6,586 bases of DNA from assembly GCA_013361015.1 (NCBI GenBank), contig JABWAN010000328.1:1-6586 (forward strand), read 5' to 3'. Position numbers and translations under genes: made by a program. This DNA comes from Candidatus Zhuqueibacterota bacterium. GTDB taxonomy: Bacteria; Zhuqueibacterota; Zhuqueibacteria; Zhuqueibacterales; Zhuqueibacteraceae. Positions 1 through 4,727 of this stretch are shown piece after piece (the first letter of the stretch is position 1; each line of letters opens with the position of its first letter). The notes beneath the pieces are model-generated. The model searched no databases and was not told the DNA's origin. It saw nothing but the letters and a program-made list of their open reading frames with translations.

Positions 1-615
1 ACGTATTGGATGCGCCCGCCGCAAAGTCTTGCAACCGCTTCGGGCCATCACCGTTTTGTTTGGGATTTGCGCCACGAGCCGCCGCCGGGCAGCGAGCGCG
101 AGTTTGCGATTGCCGCAGTGTATCGCAACACGCCGACCGGCCCACAAGGCCCGTTCGTTCATCCGGGACGTTATATCGTGCGCTTGACGGTGGACGATAT
201 TGTTCTCGAACGCCCGCTTGCGGTGCGTCTCGATCCGCGCGTGAATACCAGCGAGACCGACGTGCAATTGCAAACGGACAATTCTCTCGCCTGCTATAAC
301 GGCTATCTGCGGCTGCAAAAAATTCGTGAGGCAATTGACGCGCTGTTGCAGAATCCCGCCAACACGAAGAAGCGCACTGCGCTGCAAACGCTGCGCGGCT
401 CCGGCCTGCCGGGCAACCCCGACCTCCTCTATAGCAGCATCACCGCAGCTTCTGTTGACAAAGAAACGATTGTCGGTTTGCAGAACAAATTTCTATATTT
501 GCTCAACCTCTTGCAAAGCGTGGACGCGCGGCCAACGCAGCAGGCCATGGCGGGAGTGAATGCGCTTGAAGAGGCGGCAGAAGCGCTGGCAAAGAGATGG
601 CAAGCAATGAAATGA
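1..615 (+). CDS. Sortilin/BNR-repeat (WD40/YVTN-like) exported protein, C-terminal fragment
   Basis: The frame is open from base 1 and ends at TGA 613-615. It gives the last 204 residues of a protein whose start lies left of the window, so the ATG at position 10 is internal. Residues 18-24 (RFVWDLR) and the preceding Gly match the motif that closes the propeller in VPS10/sortilin-like BNR-repeat proteins often annotated as glycosyl hydrolases or exo-alpha-sialidases. Residues 55-80 (PGRYIVRL, then PLAVRLDPRV) form the small beta-sandwich that follows in this family. From about residue 85 to the end it is helical, also typical of these proteins. Known members are large, usually around 1000 residues, and are secreted or periplasmic. 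No enzyme activity is established for most of them, and the catalytic part, if any, is outside the window. The next gene starts 70 bases downstream on the same strand with no clear terminator between, so co-transcription is possible. I am fairly sure of the family and not of the function. Confidence 0.8.
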   Translation, partial: TYWMRPPQSLATASGHHRFVWDLRHEPPPGSEREFAIAAVYRNTPTGPQGPFVHPGRYIVRLTVDDIVLERPLAVRLDPRVNTSETDVQLQTDNSLACYNGYLRLQKIREAIDALLQNPANTKKRTALQTLRGSGLPGNPDLLYSSITAASVDKETIVGLQNKFLYLLNLLQSVDARPTQQAMAGVNALEEAAEALAKRWQAMK

Positions 616-685
616 TTTTCTAACTCGTGCGAGCAATGCAAAGGACGATGCTCAACATCAATTGGAACATGCGAGGCGTTTTGAA

Positions 686-2053
686 ATGAAGCGACCTTTC
701 GAAAAGCGGGAACGCGGATTTTTCGGAAAAAGCCTTGAGCCATTCATGATTCAAGCCCTCAAAGCATCGGCTTTTTCTGCGGCATTTGCGTTCCAAGAGC
801 TTTTGATCGTATTTTCCTTCCCCTTCATTCTTCCGGCGCAAGAAGCATCGACTCCACTTGCCCTCAAAGCCGCGCGCCTCTTCGACGCCGAAGCCGGAGC
901 GATGCGCACTGATAAGATCGTCCTCATTTCCGGCGAAAAGATCGCCGCGCTTCAAAACGCGAATGCGCCGCTACCTGCGAATGTAAAACTCATTGACCTC
1001 GGTGACGCGACTCTCCTGCCCGGTTTGATCGATGCGCATAGCCACCTCCTGCTTCATCCCTACAACGAAGCTTCGTGGAATGATCAAGTGCTTAAAGAGT
1101 CGCTCGCATTGCGCACGGCGCGTGCGGTGGTGCATGCGGAGAAAACTCTGCGCGCGGGCTTCACAACGCTGCGCGATTTGGGCACAGAGGGCGGCGATTA
1201 TGCGGACGTCGGCATTCGTGACGCGATCAATCAGGGCATCATTATGGGGCCGCGCTTGCAGGTGGCCACGCGCGCGATTGTGATCACCGGCGGCTATGGC
1301 CCGGCGGGATTTGATCCGCGTTGGGAAGTGCCGCAAGGCGCGGAAGTCGCGGACGGTGTCGAGGGCGTACGCAAAGCGGTGCGCCGGCAAATCGGGCACG
1401 GCGCGGATTGGATCAAAGTTTATGCGGACTATCGTCACGGCGGTGTGAACGCACCGACTTTCACCGTCGAAGAACTGCGCGCAGCGGTTGATGAGGCGGC
1501 GGCGACCGGCCGTTTCGTGGTGGCGCATGCCTCCACTTCCGAAGGCATTCGCCGCGCGGTGTTGGCAGGCATTAAGAGCATCGAGCATGGCTCGGAAGCG
1601 AATGACGAAGTGCTCCAAATGATGGCGAATAACGGTGTCGCATTCTGTCCGACTCTCGCTGCACGCGAGGCGATTGCGAGCTATGCTGCTGAAAGCGAGC
1701 GCGCGGTGCAGCAACAACGCGTGCAAGCCCAAAAGGAAATGTTCCAACGCGCGCTCAAGCACGGCGTGAATATCGTGTGCGGCAGCGATGTAGGCGTGTT
1801 CCAACATGGGGAGAACGCGTGGGAGATCGAATTGATGGTGGCATACGGCATGTCGCCCGGCCAGGCATTGCAAGCGGCGACGATTCGCGCGGCACAATTA
1901 CTCGGCTGGCAAGATCGCCTCGGCACGCTCGCGCCAAATAAGATTGCTGATATGATCGCAGTCAAAGGCAACCCGCTTACGGAGATTCGGCGTTTGCGCG
2001 AGGTGGTTTTCGTGATGAAGGGTGGAAAGATCTTTCGGCAGGAGTTGCAATAA
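686..2053 (+). CDS. Exported metal-dependent amidohydrolase (imidazolonepropionase-like / Xaa-Pro dipeptidase type)
   Basis: This is a full-length amidohydrolase-superfamily enzyme of 455 residues counted from ATG 686. The metal-site residues are all visible: HSH in GLIDAHSH (H118, H120), the bridging lysine in DWIKVYADYR (K244), H281 in VVAHAST, H301 in SIEHGSE and D368 in VCGSDVG. The C-terminal part (APNKIADMIAVKGNPL) is the usual closing beta-sandwich. Blocks such as GPRLQVATRAIVITGGYGP fit the group annotated as imidazolonepropionase-like or prolidase-like hydrolases, which hydrolyse cyclic amides or X-Pro dipeptides. The substrate cannot be read from the sequence. Start: ATG 686 has GAGG at 673-676, nine bases upstream. 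The frame also opens earlier at TTG 662 and has another ATG at 746. The stretch encoded from 746 (hydrophobic LLIVFSFPFILPAQ before the domain) looks like a signal peptide, so 746 is a real alternative start and the protein is probably exported. An inverted repeat lies just downstream at 2086-2113. Confidence 0.9.
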   Translation: MKRPFEKRERGFFGKSLEPFMIQALKASAFSAAFAFQELLIVFSFPFILPAQEASTPLALKAARLFDAEAGAMRTDKIVLISGEKIAALQNANAPLPANVKLIDLGDATLLPGLIDAHSHLLLHPYNEASWNDQVLKESLALRTARAVVHAEKTLRAGFTTLRDLGTEGGDYADVGIRDAINQGIIMGPRLQVATRAIVITGGYGPAGFDPRWEVPQGAEVADGVEGVRKAVRRQIGHGADWIKVYADYRHGGVNAPTFTVEELRAAVDEAAATGRFVVAHASTSEGIRRAVLAGIKSIEHGSEANDEVLQMMANNGVAFCPTLAAREAIASYAAESERAVQQQRVQAQKEMFQRALKHGVNIVCGSDVGVFQHGENAWEIELMVAYGMSPGQALQAATIRAAQLLGWQDRLGTLAPNKIADMIAVKGNPLTEIRRLREVVFVMKGGKIFRQELQ

Positions 2054-2085
2054 ATTCCATAGGAGGATTGGAGCGACTCGAAGTC

Positions 2086-2113
2086 ACCTCGCCCGAAGAG
2101 ACAAAGGCGAGGT
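2086..2113. repeat. Perfect 8-bp inverted repeat downstream of the amidohydrolase
   Basis: ACCTCGCC at 2086-2093 is the exact reverse complement of GGCGAGGT at 2106-2113, with a 12-base loop. It starts 32 bases after the amidohydrolase stop codon, where a transcript end is expected. It is followed by AAACAAG rather than a T-run, so it is not a standard Rho-independent terminator. It may protect the 3' end of the mRNA or be part of an intergenic repeat. A weaker 4-bp palindrome (GACT-CGA-AGTC) lies immediately to its left. Confidence 0.5.
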
Positions 2114-2228
2114 AAACAAGCAAAGATGAACCCTCGGTGAAGCAGCGACCAAACAAAAGCAATAGTAGATAACTTCCCAAACGCTGTTAAACTCGTTCCG
2201 GCTTGGCTTGCGATCGCAACTTTGCGTC

Positions 2229-2279
2229 CCGCGACATTTATAGCGCGCACCCTTTGGCATCGCGGCTTGAATGTCGCGG
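2229..2279. repeat. Perfect 10-bp inverted repeat (CCGCGACATT)
   Basis: CCGCGACATT at 2229-2238 and AATGTCGCGG at 2270-2279 are exact reverse complements separated by 31 bases. The loop is GC-rich and contains TAGCGCGC. The repeat lies about 75 bases before the SD of the downstream gene. It could be a dispersed intergenic repeat, a 5'-leader structure or a regulator site; the sequence does not decide between these. The arms are far apart for a single dimeric repressor operator, so a repeat or RNA structure is more likely. Confidence 0.5.
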
Positions 2280-2340
2280 CGCAAAATCATCCGCAACAAG
2301 AGTATGCACTTTTCACAATAAACCCCAGCAACTTATTCCA

Positions 2341-2347
2341 AAGGAGG
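2341..2347 (+). promoter_or_regulatory. Near-perfect Shine-Dalgarno sequence of the GlsB-like gene
   Basis: AAGGAGG matches the anti-SD end of 16S rRNA almost completely and sits seven bases before ATG 2355. It is by far the strongest ribosome site in the window and fixes the start of the small membrane protein, suggesting strong translation. Confidence 0.85.
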
Positions 2348-2354
2348 AGAGGTT

Positions 2355-2606
2355 ATGAACATTCCAAGTTGGTTGTATTTCATCTTGATCGGTTTGATCG
2401 CGGGTTGGCTGGCAGGCCGCATCATGAAAGGCCGCGGCTTTGGCTTGGTCGGCAATCTCATTGTGGGCGTCGTGGGTGCGTGGCTCGGCAGTTTCGTGTT
2501 TGGGCTGCTGAATCTTTCCGCTTATGGCACGCTCGGCATGATCGTGATGGCAACCATTGGCGCGATTGTTCTACTTTATGTGGTCGGTCTCATCAAAAAG
2601 ATGTGA
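2355..2606 (+). CDS. GlsB/YeaQ/YmgE family small membrane protein (transglycosylase-associated type)
   Basis: A complete 83-residue, very hydrophobic protein. Three membrane segments are visible at about residues 6-22, 29-52 and 58-80, ending in a basic LIKKM tail. The glycine pattern GLIAGWLAGRIMKGRG followed by GNLIVGVVGAWLGSFVFG is the hallmark of the family named for E. coli YeaQ and YmgE and enterococcal GlsB, and the length fits the usual 80-90 residues. Family members sit in the cytoplasmic membrane and are linked to general stress responses; the molecular role is not established, and the older name 'transglycosylase-associated protein' does not imply enzyme activity. The gene stands alone, with more than 290 non-coding bases on each side, so it is probably a monocistronic unit with its own promoter. 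The strong SD at 2341-2347 supports the start and high expression. Confidence 0.92.
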   Translation: MNIPSWLYFILIGLIAGWLAGRIMKGRGFGLVGNLIVGVVGAWLGSFVFGLLNLSAYGTLGMIVMATIGAIVLLYVVGLIKKM

Positions 2607-3017
2607 AGGTAATTTTTCCGGCGCCTGATTGCCATGCTGCCGGAAGCAGACTGTGTGAAGTTGATCGCATTCGTCTTTCCGGGCGGAGCGAGAAGCCTGG
2701 CGTTTTTATTCAGAGCATGGCTCAAATTTTTCGTTTCGTGCGGAATCACCTCTTTACACAGTCTGAATCTTTCTGCGGGCAAGCACGTTGCGAAGCGATT
2801 GCGAAGATACCTCGCAAATGACAACTCGGAATTGCAGAGTTGCTGAACTTGCGTCAAGCGAATTAGAGAACCAAATCAGAATAAAATTCTGAAAGTCTTT
2901 TGACTGCACACGGATCAAAAACGCACGCGGAAAAAGCTTTTCAGTGTGTGTTTTGATCCGTGTGCTGCCCGCAGGGCTGCGGCTTCCAGCGTAGCTGAAA
3001 ATCCGAGGTAGAATCTT
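2607..3017. other. Non-coding stretch of about 410 bases with several hairpins
   Basis: No convincing gene is present. An open frame at 2634-2846 (+) and a minus-strand frame at 2576-2857 have no recognisable domain, no good SD and unremarkable composition, and I treat them as chance. Inverted repeats seen: TTCCGGC 2616-2622 with GCCGGAA 2639-2645; CAACTC 2822-2827 with GAGTTG 2837-2842; TCAGAAT 2876-2882 with ATTCTGA 2886-2892 (loop AAA), which is followed by GTCTTTT and could be a weak terminator; the long hairpin 2906-2965 listed separately; and GCCC 2967-2970 with GGGC 2974-2977. The density of hairpins suggests decayed or repeat-derived intergenic DNA. The SD of the next gene (GAGG 3005-3008) is at the right end. 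Confidence 0.6.
2906..2965. repeat. Long near-perfect inverted repeat / stem-loop
   Basis: GCACACGGATCAAAA at 2906-2920 is the exact reverse complement of TTTTGATCCGTGTGC at 2951-2965. Skipping the single A at 2921, the stem continues for five more pairs (CGCAC with GTGTG, one of them a G-U pair in RNA), giving about 20 pairs. The loop contains a further 10-base palindrome, AAAAGCTTTT, at 2932-2941. No T-run follows, so it is not a normal Rho-independent terminator. It ends 52 bases before the start codon of the next gene and, if transcribed, would form a strong 5'-leader structure. A small dispersed repeat or MITE-like element is the other likely reading. Confidence 0.75.
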
Positions 3018-3579
3018 ATGGCCTCGAACACACAGGCGTTCCGCCGGATCATTCTTTCGGTTTATCTCACGATCATCGCGCTCGGCGTGCTGCTCTTTCT
3101 CGCCTTCGGTCCGGCGCTGGCGGCCACACGTTATGGTTACACTTGGAGCCTGCTCATTTGGCTCGTGCCCAATCTCGCTATGCTCTGGTGGTTTCTTGCG
3201 AGCAAGGAATATCGCATTCATCATAAGCGCGCATTCTATTGGGCGACGTTTTGTCTTTTTATGAACGGGGCCATTTTGGATTTTTTCTTCGCCCACGGTG
3301 TTTCTTTTGAAAGCCGTCGCGCCTTTTGTGAACTGGCGCGCGTTCAGTTTTACGCTCGTCACGACGTTGTTGATCAGCATCATTTACGAAGTCACATTGG
3401 GAGTGGCCGCGCAATGGTGGGGTTATCAACGGGAACCCATGCTCGGAATTTTTATCTCCGCCTGGCACGATTTGCCGATGGAGGCGGTGACGCTGTGGTT
3501 CGCCGCGGTGTTCATGACCGTGCTCGTGTTTGAAGCGATCAAGATTCATTTGCTGAAACGCGCGCCCGATCGCGAATGA
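3018..3579 (+). pseudogene. Small multi-pass membrane protein gene broken by a one-base frameshift
   Basis: ATG 3018 has GAGG at 3005-3008, nine bases upstream. Its frame encodes a credible hydrophobic protein for 93 residues (to codon 3294-3296, ending DFFFAH), then turns into arginine- and histidine-rich shadow sequence and stops at 3533. The frame one base later carries the continuation: from GTG 3298 it reads VFLLKAVAPFVNWRAFSF and later LPMEAVTLWFAAVF, ending at TGA 3577-3579. Dropping one G of GG at 3297-3298 joins them into a 186-residue protein with about five membrane segments: residues 11-35, 43-62 and 71-90 before the junction, then about 111-128 and 152-175. Acidic residues inside membrane segments (IIYEV, LPMEAV) and a WWGY motif recall, weakly, lycopene-cyclase-domain-type proteins; I do not claim that function. 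It may be a real mutation, a sequencing error or, least likely, programmed frameshifting. Untouched, the first frame gives a 171-residue product (3018-3533). Confidence 0.75.
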
Positions 3580-3662
3580 TAATCTCTACCTCCCTCGGCG
3601 TTGGTGCATGGTCAAGAAATGCTTATCGGAAACATGGCATTCATTTTACCGAGGTCTCGCGC

Positions 3663-4538
3663 ATGCGCCCTTACACGCGCCGTTTTCGCATTCGCCATTA
3701 CGAACTGGATTTTCTCGGCCACCTCAACAACGCAACGTATGTGCGTTTCATGCAGGAGGCGGCCATTGAGGCTTCGACGGAGGCAGTTTTCAGTCCTGCA
3801 TGGTATCGCGAGCACGGCACGGGGTGGGTGATTCGGCGTTTGGAAATTCGCTATTACGCGCAAGCCCGATACGGCGAGGAGTTGAGCGTCACGACTTGGG
3901 TTTCAGATATGAAGCGCGCTACTTCGCATCGCGAGTATCTCCTCACGCGCACAAGTGATGGCGCACAAATGGCGCGTGCGCGTGTGAATTGGGTCTACCT
4001 CGATTTGAAAACCGGCCAGCCCATTCGCATCCCCGAATATTTCCGTGAAGCTTTTCAGCCGAGCGGTGAGCTTGAGGCATTGGGCATACGCATCACGAAA
4101 GCGCAAACGACCGAAAATTCGCATCGCTATCGCAGCACCCGCCGCGTGCAGACTTGCGAAGTTGACACAATGGTGCACGTCCACCACGCGGCATATTTGA
4201 CCTGGATCGAGCAGGCGTATTTCGATGCGATACGCCGGGCCGGGCATCCCATCGAGAAATTGCAGTCGCAAGGCTGGCAGGTGTTGCAGGGCGGGCACGA
4301 CATTGAGTACTTCGAGCCGGCGATCGACAACGATGCAATCGAAATCGTGAGTTGGATTTGCGAGCTGGCGAAAGTGCGCGGCGCGTGGTGTCATGAAATT
4401 TACAACGCCCAAACCGGCAAACTGCTCGCGCGAGATTATTCACTCGGCGTATTTGTGAATACCGAGGGCAAGCTCTTCGTGCCGCCGCAAGAGATTGTCG
4501 CGGAGGTGTTGGCCGGGCCGGTGCTCGCAGAGAATTGA
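3663..4538 (+). CDS. Double-hotdog acyl-CoA / acyl-ACP thioesterase family protein
   Basis: From ATG 3663 this is 291 residues with two tandem 4HBT-like hotdog domains. The first begins at residue 6 with the classic motif RHYELDFLGHLNNATYVRFM (D16, H20, N22, N23). The second starts near residue 160 with TCEVDTMVHVHHAAYLTWIE (D168), where the usual Asn pair is replaced by His. Such proteins hydrolyse acyl-CoA or acyl-ACP thioesters in the cytoplasm; two fused domains mimic the usual dimer. Chain length and carrier cannot be read from the sequence. Start choice: ATG 3663 has GAGG at 3651-3654, eight bases upstream, and begins right at the domain. The frame is also open from ATG 3576, which overlaps the preceding gene's stop as ATGA and would add 29 residues with no domain match and no clear SD. 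The overlap suggests coupling with the frameshifted membrane gene, but I favour 3663. The stop codon is followed after about 70 bases by a possible terminator. Confidence 0.88.
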   Translation: MRPYTRRFRIRHYELDFLGHLNNATYVRFMQEAAIEASTEAVFSPAWYREHGTGWVIRRLEIRYYAQARYGEELSVTTWVSDMKRATSHREYLLTRTSDGAQMARARVNWVYLDLKTGQPIRIPEYFREAFQPSGELEALGIRITKAQTTENSHRYRSTRRVQTCEVDTMVHVHHAAYLTWIEQAYFDAIRRAGHPIEKLQSQGWQVLQGGHDIEYFEPAIDNDAIEIVSWICELAKVRGAWCHEIYNAQTGKLLARDYSLGVFVNTEGKLFVPPQEIVAEVLAGPVLAEN

Positions 4539-4606
4539 CAACACGAAGCAATGGCCACGCAAAACTTCCCGTGAGCGAAACTGTGGAATGCGCTGCGGAA
4601 TATTTA

Positions 4607-4635
4607 CGCCGCTTGGGGCGAGGCTTTTCTTTTTT
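4607..4635 (+). terminator. Possible Rho-independent terminator after the thioesterase gene
   Basis: CGCC 4607-4610 pairs with GGCG 4617-4620 around a six-base loop. The stem is followed by a T-rich tract (4625-4635, ten T in eleven bases). The stem is only four pairs, so this is weak, but its place between the thioesterase stop (4538) and the next gene start fits. The rest of 4539-4727 shows no gene; a TTGACG at 4690-4695 resembles a -35 box but has no convincing -10 partner. Confidence 0.35.
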
Positions 4636-4727
4636 GATTTCGGCTGGTGCGGCTTAAGATTTGGCAATAAACAAAACTATCAGCTCGGTTTGACGTTCCA
4701 CTAGCAATTTCAACGTTGAGGATCATG

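Larger units (their letters stand above)
2054..2354. other. Non-coding stretch between the amidohydrolase and the GlsB-like gene
   Basis: I see no credible gene in these 301 bases. Short open frames here, mainly on the minus strand, have no recognisable product and no convincing ribosome site. The stretch holds two inverted repeats (2086-2113 and 2229-2279), listed separately. It also has an SD-like AGGAGG at 2061-2066 that no start codon follows at a useful distance. The promoter of the small membrane protein gene should lie in its right part, but I could not identify convincing -35 and -10 boxes. Confidence 0.6.

Noticed and set aside
971..1897. Long minus-strand open frame (308 residues) inside the amidohydrolase gene
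   Set aside because: It lies wholly opposite a gene with all catalytic motifs intact, is rich in Arg, His and Ala as expected of an antisense shadow, and shows no recognisable domain.
2634..2846. Possible 70-residue plus-strand small gene
   Set aside because: No SD near its start, no recognisable family, and it overlaps intergenic hairpins; treated as chance.
2906..2965. Long hairpin as a Rho-independent terminator
   Set aside because: No T-tract follows either arm on either strand; it is kept as a repeat/stem-loop instead.
3281..3300. Programmed ribosomal frameshifting at the membrane protein junction
   Set aside because: A T6 run is present, but the junction that best joins the protein is at GG 3297-3298, which is not a known slippery site, and I see no obvious downstream stimulator. 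An indel is simpler.
2754..3383. Minus-strand open frame of 209 residues
   Set aside because: It spans the long hairpin and the antisense of the membrane protein gene; its composition is mixed and charged with no domain, so it is a shadow.
4690..4713. Sigma70-type promoter before the M23-like gene (TTGACG)
   Set aside because: No -10-like hexamer lies 16-18 bases downstream.
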